Assembly (NCBI GenBank): GCA_015207585.1
Contig: JADEWQ010000001.1
Coordinates: 62,001-126,000 of the forward strand
Source: Pleurocapsales cyanobacterium LEGE 06147
Lineage (GTDB): Bacteria > Cyanobacteriota > Cyanobacteriia > Cyanobacteriales > Xenococcaceae
DNA length: 64,000 nucleotides
Direction of reading: 5' to 3'
Shown here: one piece after another, positions 56,455 through 64,000 of the stretch
Numbering within the stretch: position 1 is the first letter of the stretch
How the letters are laid out: each line of letters opens with the position of its first letter
Made by a program: the position numbers and the translations under genes
Notes under the pieces: model-generated
Seen by the model: only the letters and a program-made list of their open reading frames with translations
Told to the model about the DNA's origin: nothing
Database searches by the model: none

Positions 56455-56862
56455 TTATGCTTGGTATCCATAATAAACTTTGCGACTCATGCGATACGTA
56501 AATTCGCTCACTGATGGATTAGGTTTAGTCGGATTTATTGTTTTATTAGTCTGCTTCCAATCTTCTTTTTTTGCTGGTCGATATACAATGTTTCCATCAC
56601 TCTGACGAGAAAGAAGCAGCCATATTCTACCGTGTTCGGTACAAAAAAATTCTTCTATCCATGAATTGCGATCGATATAAGCTGAATTTTGAGTTGCTAA
56701 AAAACTTGCTTTCTTAGCGGATATTTTTAGATTTTGGCGAATCTCAGCTGCGTTTTGATAAAAAAGATAATATTTAGTACTGCCTAAACGCCACAATCTC
56801 ATTCCACACAATGGACAAAAAAAATGCTGAACTCTTTTTCTTTTGCTTCTTTTGTTAGGCAT
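56455..56862 (-). CDS. Small zinc-ribbon protein of unknown function
   Basis: 135 aa. A basic N-terminus (PNKRSKRKRVQHFF) precedes a CPLCG pair (Cys16, Cys19); a second possible metal pair is CTEH (about 73-76). The middle is helical and the C-terminus is polar. I do not recognise the family beyond similar cyanobacterial hypothetical proteins. It might bind nucleic acid. It is divergent from the Wzc-like gene across a 666-bp regulatory region, so a regulatory link is possible but not shown. Confidence 0.6.
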   Translation of the reverse strand: MPNKRSKRKRVQHFFCPLCGMRLWRLGSTKYYLFYQNAAEIRQNLKISAKKASFLATQNSAYIDRNSWIEEFFCTEHGRIWLLLSRQSDGNIVYRPAKKEDWKQTNKTINPTKPNPSVSEFTYRMSRKVYYGYQA

Positions 56863-57169
56863 GTTTTTCTCGGTTATTTTTTGATTTTCCTACAACTAAC
56901 ATTTTTTAGTTTTGACTTTTATTTATAATAGTTATTTTTTCTTTCTGGTTAACCTTCATTTTTTTAAAACTAAGTGATGGGCAAACTAAGTCATTTTTTT
57001 CTTGTTTAAGTTATTGACTTACATGTAGTTACTTATATTCTGTTTTTACAATAGTTAATAATAGGCACGAGAATTCTCTTAATTCGGAACTACTAAAGTG
57101 CACTCTCGGTGTCTTCTTTTAGTAATTCGCAGTAACAATCTACTGGAGGCTCAGTAGACTCAATGAGGG

Positions 57170-57197
57170 TTGTCCTTAGTTATGTATGCTTTATAAT
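57170..57197 (+). promoter_or_regulatory. Candidate sigma-70 promoter of the Wzc-like gene
   Basis: TTGTCC at 57170-57175 and TATAAT at 57192-57197 are 16 bases apart. A second GCTTTATAATT lies exactly 20 bases further on (57208-57218), so there may be two start sites or an overlapping binding site. Confidence 0.45.
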
Positions 57198-57370
57198 TTT
57201 TATGCAGGCTTTATAATTACTTAGTAGATATTACTGAAATTGTAATTTATAAGTCAATAGTAAAGGGGATAATTTTGCAAAATGAATAAATAATTAGTAA
57301 ATCGACCTAGACACTTCAATTTATTTTATTATCAACTATTTTTGGTATCAACATGAACAATTGCCATAAG

Positions 57371-57434
57371 CTTGATAAAAACTTTAAGTAAACTTGATAA
57401 AAACTTTAAGTAAACTTGATAGAAACTTTAAATA
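57371..57434 (+). repeat. 22-bp tandem repeat, about 2.9 copies, upstream of the Wzc-like gene
   Basis: Two perfect copies of CTTGATAAAAACTTTAAGTA (plus AA) at 57371-57392 and 57393-57414 and a third diverged copy at 57415-57434. The period is near two helical turns. It lies about 95 bases before the start codon, inside the inferred leader. Confidence 0.85.
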
Positions 57435-57528
57435 CTTATCGAAATCTTTATAAAGACTCGGTGAATCGGTTAATTCTAATATTTAAATTTCTTACCTAAA
57501 ATATAAAGTTAATGACAAGGTCAAAAAA

Positions 57529-59685
57529 ATGAAGATCAACCACAACTCCCAGATACTAAACATTACTCAAAAACCTCAACTTTATGAAAATGATGAAGGA
57601 GGTTTTAATTTAGTTGAAGTAAAAGAGATAATCTTCCGACAAATATATTTAATAGCTGGAATTACGACGGCAGTGGCTTCTCTAGCTTTACTAAAAGCTT
57701 TAATTCGCCCTCCAATGTACGTGGGGAATTTTGAGATTCTCGCAGAATCTGTCACTATTCAAACTTCTTTTACTGCTTCGGGTGCTCGTTCTCAACAAAC
57801 TCAAGAATCAGAAGTTGCAGCGGATTTAAATGAAACGCAGCTTAAAGAATTAACAAGTCCTAAAATGATTCTTCCTATAGTTGACCAGCTTAAAGAGCGA
57901 TATCCTGATATTAATTATAATTCGATTATTAGTAGCTTACAGCTTGAAACCAACCAACAGCAAAACATTTTAGTCGCTACTTATCAAAATTCCGACCAAA
58001 ACCAAGTTCAAGATGTGTTGGAGGCACTGACCACAACATACTTAAATTATAGCCTCGAAAGACGACAGGCAGGTGTCAACCGAGGTATGGAATTTCTAGA
58101 CCAGCAAATACCAAAGGCACAAGCGGACGTTAATGCTCTAAACCAGCAATTACAATTTCTTCGAGACAAATATAACTTTATCGACCCTCAAATTCAAGCT
58201 AATCAATTATCAGGTCAACTACAAAACTTAGCCAACAAAAAACTCGATATTAAATCGCAACTAAATGAAACTCAAATCCGAGCCGGCGATCTCAGCGCAG
58301 AATTAAGTCGCCAACAGTCAACCACATCGGCACCAGCGATAGAATTCGGTACTTCACGCTACGAGCAATTACACAGCGATCTTAGAGCAATAGAGGTTGA
58401 AATTGCCCAAAAATCGGCTATTTTTTCGGACTCATCTGTAGAAATGCAGACTTTACGAGAACAGAGAGATCGATTAGAGGCTCTATTGGCTCAAGAAGGA
58501 AAAACAGTTCAAAAAAATGCTAGTGACAAAATTAATATACTGACCGAGAGCGATCGCATTATAGGGCAAGAAATAAGCAACATCCAGCAAGAAATGAAAC
58601 AATGGACGGCGATCGCACGTAATTATGAAGAGATCGCACAGGAATTAGAAATTGCCAAAGAAAGGCTCCGTTCACTGCTCCTTGAGAAAGAAGCTCTGAG
58701 TATTGATATTGCTCAAAAAGAAGCCCCTTGGCGAATACTCACTCCTGTTGGCGAGCCTACTACTGATTCTGCCAGCTTATTTAACGATGTAGTTTTAGGA
58801 GCGACTTTTGGTTTATTGTTAGGTATGGGAGTGGCGTTTGCCCTAGATAAATATCAAAACATTCTTTATACCTCAGCTCAAATTCAAGAAATAACCCATT
58901 TGCCCATACTGGGAATTATTCCTTTCGATCCCTCTCACAAACAATTATCTTTACCCGACAAAACATCATCCTTAGCTAAATCGCCCCAAACACAAGAGGA
59001 GGACTTTGAATCGTTATTGGAAGAGCAGGGATTACAACTATACGATAAATATCTCTTATCCTCGAACCTATTATCTCCATCAGCAGAAGCTTTTCGTTTT
59101 TTTGGTGCCAATCTTAATCTGTTTGATGCAAATAATCCTATTCGTTCTCTGATGATTACTTCAGCCATATCTGGAGAAGGTAAATCTACGGTTGCTATCA
59201 ATATAGCTAAGACTGCGGCAGCCCTCGGTCGCCGAGTATTAGTCGTCGATACTGATATGCGCAGTGCCCATGACTTGAGTGCTCCTCAAGCACCCACCCA
59301 TCGTGGCTTAAGTAATCTTTTATTAAACAAAAATCTTAATTTTGATGAGGTAATCCAACAATCACCACTGGAAGATAACCTATTTATCATGTCTTCTGGT
59401 AATTACAGTTCGATTATTGACGATCCTAGTCGACTTTTGGCATCGCCAAAAATGTGGAATTTGATGGAAGAATTAAAAGCTCATTTCGATCTAATTATCT
59501 ATGATTCGTCGCCAATGATTAAATTTGCCGATGTCAGTTTATTAGCTCCTAAAACTGATGGAGTCGTTCTAGTTACTGGTTTGGGTAAGCTACAAACTAT
59601 AAAATTCAAGGAAGCGTTAGATAAGTTAAGTCTATCCAATACTCCTGTTTTAGGAATACTGATTAACAAGGTAACGGCTAAATAA
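57529..59685 (+). CDS. Polysaccharide chain-length/BY-kinase family protein (Wzc-GumC like) without Tyr tail
   Basis: 718 aa. Membrane span at about 36-58, Wzz-type periplasmic region with coiled coils (about 180-400), and second span at about 418-438. The cytoplasmic BY-kinase domain has Walker A SGEGKST (548-554), Walker A' VLVVDTDMRS and Walker B LIIYDSSP (655-662). The usual Walker B end is DTPP or DSPP. The protein stops at NKVTAK, with no Tyr cluster, so it cannot autophosphorylate in the common way. It controls polymer length and export in Wzy-type systems. Start has AAGG eight bases upstream. Confidence 0.88.
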   Translation: MKINHNSQILNITQKPQLYENDEGGFNLVEVKEIIFRQIYLIAGITTAVASLALLKALIRPPMYVGNFEILAESVTIQTSFTASGARSQQTQESEVAADLNETQLKELTSPKMILPIVDQLKERYPDINYNSIISSLQLETNQQQNILVATYQNSDQNQVQDVLEALTTTYLNYSLERRQAGVNRGMEFLDQQIPKAQADVNALNQQLQFLRDKYNFIDPQIQANQLSGQLQNLANKKLDIKSQLNETQIRAGDLSAELSRQQSTTSAPAIEFGTSRYEQLHSDLRAIEVEIAQKSAIFSDSSVEMQTLREQRDRLEALLAQEGKTVQKNASDKINILTESDRIIGQEISNIQQEMKQWTAIARNYEEIAQELEIAKERLRSLLLEKEALSIDIAQKEAPWRILTPVGEPTTDSASLFNDVVLGATFGLLLGMGVAFALDKYQNILYTSAQIQEITHLPILGIIPFDPSHKQLSLPDKTSSLAKSPQTQEEDFESLLEEQGLQLYDKYLLSSNLLSPSAEAFRFFGANLNLFDANNPIRSLMITSAISGEGKSTVAINIAKTAAALGRRVLVVDTDMRSAHDLSAPQAPTHRGLSNLLLNKNLNFDEVIQQSPLEDNLFIMSSGNYSSIIDDPSRLLASPKMWNLMEELKAHFDLIIYDSSPMIKFADVSLLAPKTDGVVLVTGLGKLQTIKFKEALDKLSLSNTPVLGILINKVTAK

Positions 59686-59693
59686 TCTTTCTT

Positions 59694-61457
59694 TTAGAGA
59701 AGGAAACTATCGAACTCGATCGCTGCCGATCCTGGTTGTCGGATATCGTAGCGATAACTAGTTATGGTTCCCGTTGCGGTATCTAAAATACTAAAAACAG
59801 TAATATCATTACTGGCTATGTAGGGTAACTCATGGCCGAGATCGTCTTGTAAAGGAGCAATAGTCGGCATGACTGGTTCCAAGCCGTTGGGATCTCCTAT
59901 CTGGACATAGTTTAGGTCTGGATTATCTTTTGGTACTGGTCGCTTATTATCTCCCACATGAGCCCCGTAAGTATTGCCCACATTAGAAGTTTCTAAAAAA
60001 TGCATGCCACTAGGACTAACAAAGCGATTCCACAGATGAGAATGACCGTAAAATACCAACTGAACTCCTGCTGATTCGAGTAGGGGAATTAAATCGCGAA
60101 TGATGTAGTCATTGGCTTGAGGATATTCGTAACGAATCGATCTAAGGGTGCCATCTGCTGCATAATCGAATCGAGGCAGGGGATCGGTATAGGGTGGAAC
60201 GATGTTACCGCCGAGAGTGTGGGGTGGATGATGAAACATCACTATTTTATATTTCGCCTGTTGAAAAGCTTCGCTTTGTAGTTCTGTTTCCAACCAACGA
60301 TATTGAGGACTACCCTTAGCAATCGGTTCAAAAATATGTTGCCCATAACCCCAATTTTCCGGACGCTCTAAGTCTGAAGTTCGTTCTTGATATCTACCCT
60401 TAACTTCGGGGTCGAGATCGGGCGATCGCCAGATGTTAGTCACGTACAATACTACTAAGCGAATATCGCCAAAAGTGACAGCATAGTAATGTTTTCCTCC
60501 AGGAATACTTTGGGGCGGGGTAAAAATTTCTTCGTAGGTGTCGGTGTTAAAAGAATTAGCTTTGAGCCAAGCTGCCTTGACTTGGGGATCGTCTGAGGAA
60601 TTGATTTGCTCGGCTACTCGTTGGTAGTGTTTTTCTGCCCGAACTCTGGGAATCGCATCGTCAAATTGCTCTTTGAGGGAATTAGTTTGAGAAAATCTTC
60701 CCATAACCTCATGATTACCGATCGCCGTAAATAAAGGGGCGTGTTGAATTAGTTCTCCACCGCGATAAACTGTTTTTACGCCATCCTTTTCTATCTCGTA
60801 GCGAGCGCGACCTTGCAGACAGGGGAAAAACGCACCGCCACGACGATCGTCAAACCATTCAGAAGCGCGATCGCTTATATTGACTAAATCCCCTGCAAAA
60901 AAAACGGCATCCACCTTACCCACGGTTTCTTCTACTTTTTGTAAGTTGGCAGCCGTCATGGGCATTAGTTGATGATCGGAAGTTAACAGAATTTTAAGTG
61001 GTGTTTCTGGTGAGGGTTGGCTGGCTAAAGTAAATACCCGACTGCGAATTTCTACTCCATCGCGCACGCTAACTACCTGATAGGGGATGCGTCGATCGGG
61101 AATTAGATCGCTCACTATTGCTTCATGTCGCCAAATATCCCGCCAAGTTGGCTGTTGATAGTCTTTATTTAATTCTGACTTTTGGTCTTCTCGTACCCGC
61201 GTTAGTTTAGTCGTAACTGCTTCAACCGTTTTATCTAATTTTTGCTCGTAGTTAACCCGGTGGTGATCGCCAGCAAAATCTGTAAACCAAATTACTCGTA
61301 CGGAAGTTGCCGTCGGCAACTGCAGAAAAGGATCGCTCAACAACGAAGAAGTCGATTGGGTAAATGATTGGGTTGGAGACAAATTCATAACTGATAAGAG
61401 CAAAAGCGACAGAAAAAATCCTACAAGAGTTAAAAACGGGAAATGGGAGAGCTTCAT
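59694..61457 (-). CDS. Secreted metallophosphoesterase with purple-acid-phosphatase-like N-domain
   Basis: 587 aa. A signal peptide-like N-terminus (FPFLTLVGFFLSLLLLSV) is followed by a fibronectin-like region (about 45-155; ATSVRVIWFTDF). The phosphoesterase domain has LLTSDHQ, FFAGDLVN, AIGNHEVMG, MFHHPPHT and YGHSHLW, the full set of metal ligands. It probably removes phosphate from exported substrates. It is convergent with the Wzc-like gene, eight bases between the stops, and marks the change to ordinary genome. Confidence 0.86.
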   Translation of the reverse strand: MKLSHFPFLTLVGFFLSLLLLSVMNLSPTQSFTQSTSSLLSDPFLQLPTATSVRVIWFTDFAGDHHRVNYEQKLDKTVEAVTTKLTRVREDQKSELNKDYQQPTWRDIWRHEAIVSDLIPDRRIPYQVVSVRDGVEIRSRVFTLASQPSPETPLKILLTSDHQLMPMTAANLQKVEETVGKVDAVFFAGDLVNISDRASEWFDDRRGGAFFPCLQGRARYEIEKDGVKTVYRGGELIQHAPLFTAIGNHEVMGRFSQTNSLKEQFDDAIPRVRAEKHYQRVAEQINSSDDPQVKAAWLKANSFNTDTYEEIFTPPQSIPGGKHYYAVTFGDIRLVVLYVTNIWRSPDLDPEVKGRYQERTSDLERPENWGYGQHIFEPIAKGSPQYRWLETELQSEAFQQAKYKIVMFHHPPHTLGGNIVPPYTDPLPRFDYAADGTLRSIRYEYPQANDYIIRDLIPLLESAGVQLVFYGHSHLWNRFVSPSGMHFLETSNVGNTYGAHVGDNKRPVPKDNPDLNYVQIGDPNGLEPVMPTIAPLQDDLGHELPYIASNDITVFSILDTATGTITSYRYDIRQPGSAAIEFDSFLL

Positions 61458-61563
61458 CTCTTTTTTTCTTCCCCAACTATCTAGATATAATCTTTATTGT
61501 AAAGTTTTGTTGCAAAGACAAATAACCAACAAGTATATCAATTACAGGCTGAGGGAGTTAGAA

Positions 61564-61598
61564 GCGCGGTGCGGCAGCACCCGCATTCGCGGGATCGC
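61564..61598. repeat. Palindromic dispersed element, intergenic copy
   Basis: GCGCGGTGCGGCAGCACCCG then CATTCGCGGGATCGC, the cleanest copy in the window. It shows both hairpins (GGTGC/GCACC and CCCGC/GCGGG) and the HIP1-like end. It lies between the phosphoesterase and ftrV genes. Confidence 0.85.
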
Positions 61599-61633
61599 TT
61601 CAATTATCGTCACGAAATATTAAAGCAATAATA

Positions 61634-61855
61634 TTAAATAACTTCCAGCTCATTTTCGCGAAAGTGAGCTTTAAACTTTTTGTCAAATCGAACTACCACT
61701 GGCAAATTTGGGCTTATCGGTCTTCCTTGCCAATCCGTATAGATATTAATTATTTCTCCTTCCATACCCTTGAGATCGAAAGGCTTTTTTTTATTTTGGG
61801 GATGATGATATACCACTACAGATTCAATGACACGGACGCGATCGCCAATTTTCAT
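61634..61855 (-). CDS. ftrV: Ferredoxin-thioredoxin reductase, variable chain
   Basis: 73 aa from the ATG at 61855, the normal FtrV size; an upstream ATG at 61900 adds a non-conserved leader. MKIGDRVRVIESVVVYHHP, EGEIINIYTDWQGRPISPNLP and KKFKAHFRENELEVI are strong family matches. It pairs with the catalytic chain (not in the window) to pass electrons from ferredoxin to thioredoxin, linking light to enzyme activation. It identifies the host as an oxygenic phototroph. Confidence 0.95.
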   Translation of the reverse strand: MKIGDRVRVIESVVVYHHPQNKKKPFDLKGMEGEIINIYTDWQGRPISPNLPVVVRFDKKFKAHFRENELEVI

Positions 61856-61997
61856 CTCTTGTTCTCTCTCTCTCTTCACTCCCAAGTTGAATGAATTCAA
61901 AGTTGGGTAAGCAACCTTACTATTTTTGCATAGGAAGGTACTTTCAAGGTTACATATCCCTTATCCACCGATAGCTCTTAGTAATCGATTAATAGGA

Positions 61998-62028
61998 AGA
62001 CTATCATGGAGGATGAATAGTCTTTTTT
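61998..62028 (+). terminator. Terminator-like hairpin just before nfeD
   Basis: AGACTAT (61998-62004) pairs with ATAGTCT (62017-62023) around a 12-base loop, followed by a run of T to 62028. The loop contains GGAGGA. It ends 15 bases before the nfeD ATG, an odd place for a simple terminator; it may act as an attenuator or end a short upstream transcript. Confidence 0.45.
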
Positions 62029-62043
62029 TGTTAAGACTAACTA

Positions 62044-62475
62044 ATGCTAAATCCGACTCTTGTCTGGCTTATTGCTGGAGCAATTCTGTGTTTGATGGAA
62101 TTGATTTTCCCTACTGCTTTTGTTGAGTTTATGATGGGCATTGCCGCTTTACTAGTAGCAGTAGTCTCCTTGATATTACCAAATCATACCTTGTTGGTAG
62201 CGCTGTGGTTAATTTTTTCCACTTTGCTGATTATTTTCTCGCGACGTTTTTTTACTCCTAAACGCAGAATTACTGAGTTTGGGGACGATAGGGAAGGGGA
62301 AACCATCACGGCAATTTCTCCAGGTAAAACGGGAAGAGTTTTATATGAAGGTAATTCCTGGCGCGCTAAATGTGCCGACCAAATTTTAGAAATCGCCCCC
62401 AATCAAAAAGTTTACGTTGTCGGCAAAGAGGGCAACACGCTGATTGTTCTACCAGAAAACTTACTCGATCCTTAG
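62044..62475 (+). CDS. NfeD-like membrane protein
   Basis: 143 aa. Two to three N-terminal spans (WLIAGAILCLMELIFPTAF, GIAALLVAVVSLILP) precede a small OB-fold domain (about 85-140; GKTGRVLYEGNSWRAKC). This is the short NfeD type that pairs with SPFH/stomatin proteins. The next gene is such a protein, 99 bp downstream in the same direction. The start lacks a clear ribosome site near it. Confidence 0.88.
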   Translation: MLNPTLVWLIAGAILCLMELIFPTAFVEFMMGIAALLVAVVSLILPNHTLLVALWLIFSTLLIIFSRRFFTPKRRITEFGDDREGETITAISPGKTGRVLYEGNSWRAKCADQILEIAPNQKVYVVGKEGNTLIVLPENLLDP

Positions 62476-62574
62476 TTAGCAAGTTATCTCTCTGTCTGGC
62501 ATAAAGCTTGTTTGTAGCTTGGCGATAAAGTTTGAGCGACCAATTAATGTAGATAGCTATTGAGGAAACTTGAA

Positions 62575-63585
62575 ATGGGACAATTTTTAACTTTAGTATT
62601 TTTAGCACTTATTGGTTCTGGAGTAGCAGGTTCGGTCAAAATCGTCAAAGAAAAAGAAGAATATTTAATTGAAAGTCTTGGCAGCTATAAAAAGAAACTC
62701 GAACCGGGGTTGAATTTTGTCGTTCCCTTTATTGACAAAATAGTTTACAAAGAAACTATTCGCGAAAAAGTTCTCGATATTCCCGCTCAATCCTGTATTA
62801 CTCGCGATAATGTTTCTATTTCCGTCGATGCAGTGGTCTATTGGCGGATTATGGATATGTACAAAGCTTACTACAAGGTAGAAAATCTACGAGATGCGAT
62901 CGTCAATATGGTATTGACCCAAATTAGAGCAGAAATGGGCAAATTAGAGTTAGATCAGACTTTTACTGCCCGTACGGAAATCAACGAAATTTTGCTGAGA
63001 GAATTAGATTTGGCTACCGATCCGTGGGGTGTAAAAGTAACTAGGGTAGAATTGCGAGATATCGTTCCTTCTAAAGCCGTGCAAGATTCAATGGAATTAC
63101 AAATGGCAGCCGAACGAAAAAAACGGGCAGCTATTTTAACTTCTGAAGGGGAAAGAGACTCGGCCATCAATTCCGCTAAAGGCAAAGCTCAAGCAAGAAT
63201 CCTCGAAGCAGAAGCAATGAAACAAGCAGCAATATTAGAGGCTGAGGCACAGAAAGAGGCAATCGTCCTCACTGCCGAAGCACAACGACAGCAACAAGTA
63301 CTAAAAGCACAAGCAACTGCTCGAGCAATGGAGATCGTTACCGAGAAGCTTAAAAGCGGTTCTAATGCCCGTGAAGCTCTTCAATTTCTCCTCGCTCAAA
63401 ACTATCTCGACATGGGTAAAGAAATCGGTAGTAGTCAAAGCAGCAAGGTTATGTTTATGGACCCGCGCAGTATGATTTCTACCATTGAAGGGATGCGCTC
63501 GGTAATTACTGGTAATAGCAACGGCGATTATTCTCCCCTAGAGCTGGATTTAGATAACATCGACAAAAAGGATGCTAAATTCTGA
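62575..63585 (+). CDS. SPFH/Band-7 (stomatin/QmcA-like) membrane protein
   Basis: 336 aa from the ATG at 62575 with GAGGAAAC upstream; the TTG at 62560 would add five residues only. One N-terminal membrane span, the SPFH domain (about 25-195; [39 protein letters not shown]), then an Ala/Glu-rich coiled coil (about 195-255). These proteins form membrane microdomains and usually work with NfeD-type partners such as the gene just upstream. Confidence 0.9.
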   Translation: MGQFLTLVFLALIGSGVAGSVKIVKEKEEYLIESLGSYKKKLEPGLNFVVPFIDKIVYKETIREKVLDIPAQSCITRDNVSISVDAVVYWRIMDMYKAYYKVENLRDAIVNMVLTQIRAEMGKLELDQTFTARTEINEILLRELDLATDPWGVKVTRVELRDIVPSKAVQDSMELQMAAERKKRAAILTSEGERDSAINSAKGKAQARILEAEAMKQAAILEAEAQKEAIVLTAEAQRQQQVLKAQATARAMEIVTEKLKSGSNAREALQFLLAQNYLDMGKEIGSSQSSKVMFMDPRSMISTIEGMRSVITGNSNGDYSPLELDLDNIDKKDAKF

Positions 63586-63618
63586 TCTTTTTTGACTTTA
63601 ACTTCCGCATGACAATAT

Positions 63619-64000
63619 CTAAGCTTCTTGGGATAGTTGGCAGCGATTGCAAAGTCCAAAAAACTCCAAAGTGTGATAATAGACCTTGAATTGATGAGAG
63701 TTCTCTAGTCGCTCTTCTAACTGGTGAACGGGGCATTCTTCAATCGGAATCGAGGTACCGCAATTGACGCAGGTAAGGTGATGTTGATCTCTATGAATTG
63801 AACCGTAGAGAGATTCACCATTAGGTAACGTTCGTACCTGTACTTCTCCTTGGAGTTTGAGGGCTTCTAGAGAACGATAAACCGTTGCCAATCCCATATT
63901 TTGGTTGCGTTTGCGCAGTTCTATATAGAGCTCCTGAGCAGAAATTGCTTTTTTGAGAGTTTTGAGTACTTGCATAATTCGCTCTTGAGAACGAGTGCGT
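63619..64000 (-). CDS. zur: Fur-family zinc/metal regulator, Zur/FurB type (5' end outside window)
   Basis: The minus strand is open to the window edge; the in-frame run RTRSQERIMQVLKTL shows that the gene starts further out than the ATG at 63975. The winged helix (ISAQELYIELRKRN, GLATVYRSLEALK), DQHHLTCVNCG and CNRC metal motifs and FKVYYHTLEFFGLC match cyanobacterial Zur (FurB). It represses zinc uptake genes in the presence of zinc. Zur is preferred over PerR or Fur from the overall match, but that is not certain. Confidence 0.85.
   Translation of the reverse strand, partial: RTRSQERIMQVLKTLKKAISAQELYIELRKRNQNMGLATVYRSLEALKLQGEVQVRTLPNGESLYGSIHRDQHHLTCVNCGTSIPIEECPVHQLEERLENSHQFKVYYHTLEFFGLCNRCQLSQEA

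Larger units (their letters stand above)
56863..57528. other. 666-bp divergent regulatory region
   Basis: Between the zinc-ribbon gene (minus) and the Wzc-like gene (plus). AT-rich and without a gene. It holds a candidate promoter with twin TTTATAATT boxes and a 22-bp triple repeat, both listed separately. The implied leader of the Wzc-like gene is about 320 bases. Confidence 0.6.

Noticed and set aside
57371-57434. Possible short CRISPR-like array
   Set aside because: Units are directly adjacent with no spacers, and no cas genes are present. It is a plain tandem repeat.
61926-62126. 66-codon plus frame overlapping nfeD
   Set aside because: The nfeD frame has clear membrane and OB-fold features; this one overlaps it without support. 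GGAGG is too near its internal ATG to act as a ribosome site.

Overview
The window is from a cyanobacterium. The octamer GCGATCGC (HIP1) recurs throughout, and the right end carries a ferredoxin-thioredoxin reductase variable chain and a cyanobacterial-type Zur/FurB. GGAGTCAGGAGTCA, GTAGGG.CGCAT and CTCACGCAAAG-type dispersed repeats are also present. I cannot fix the genus. No tRNA, rRNA or CRISPR array was seen.

Positions 1 to about 59,700 form one large surface-polysaccharide island, almost all on the minus strand. From the left: a lipid-linked sugar module (flippase-like membrane protein, polyprenyl-phosphate GT2, 817-aa GT-C-like membrane protein; 1-4243). Next is an ABC-export module (Wzm, Wzt with a C-terminal cargo domain, a coiled-coil methyltransferase, a double GT4 and a DUF4214-methyltransferase; 4339-11696). 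A sugar-modification block follows (lhgO, three methyltransferases, a sugar epimerase, rfbF; 12123-19098), then a VanZ-LamG protein. Positions 21,000-24,476 are a graveyard of broken genes: an IS transposase scrap, two serine/threonine kinases and a tnpB. After it come a Wzy-like polymerase, several GT4 enzymes, a beta-helix lipoprotein, a sulfotransferase, an SDR epimerase, a PF11316-type transferase and another methyltransferase (24466-39341).

The least ordinary block is 39,700-47,760. It holds a C-PCP-TE nonribosomal peptide protein with no adenylation domain, a divergent feruloyl-esterase-like hydrolase, a free carrier protein, a stand-alone AMP-forming ligase and a chorismate-lyase family protein. 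Together they look like an aromatic-acid (possibly 4-hydroxybenzoate) activation and condensation pathway set inside the polysaccharide island. To its right are an acyltransferase, an ABC flippase, three glycosyltransferases and a WecG/TagA transferase fused to four MshEN-type 24-residue motifs. Then come a zinc-ribbon protein and a divergent Wzc-like chain-length/BY-kinase protein with a long leader containing a 22-bp triple repeat.

Positions 59,694-64,000 look like ordinary core genome: a metallophosphoesterase, ftrV, NfeD, an SPFH/Band-7 protein and a partial zur.

Best leads for something undescribed: the WecG-MshEN fusion (possible c-di-GMP control of a glycosyltransferase), the aromatic-acyl C-T-TE cluster, the internally duplicated coiled coil of the Wzt-linked methyltransferase (possible chain-length ruler), and a palindromic element inserted in frame in at least three genes that adds the peptide RVLPH or its reverse-orientation equivalent.
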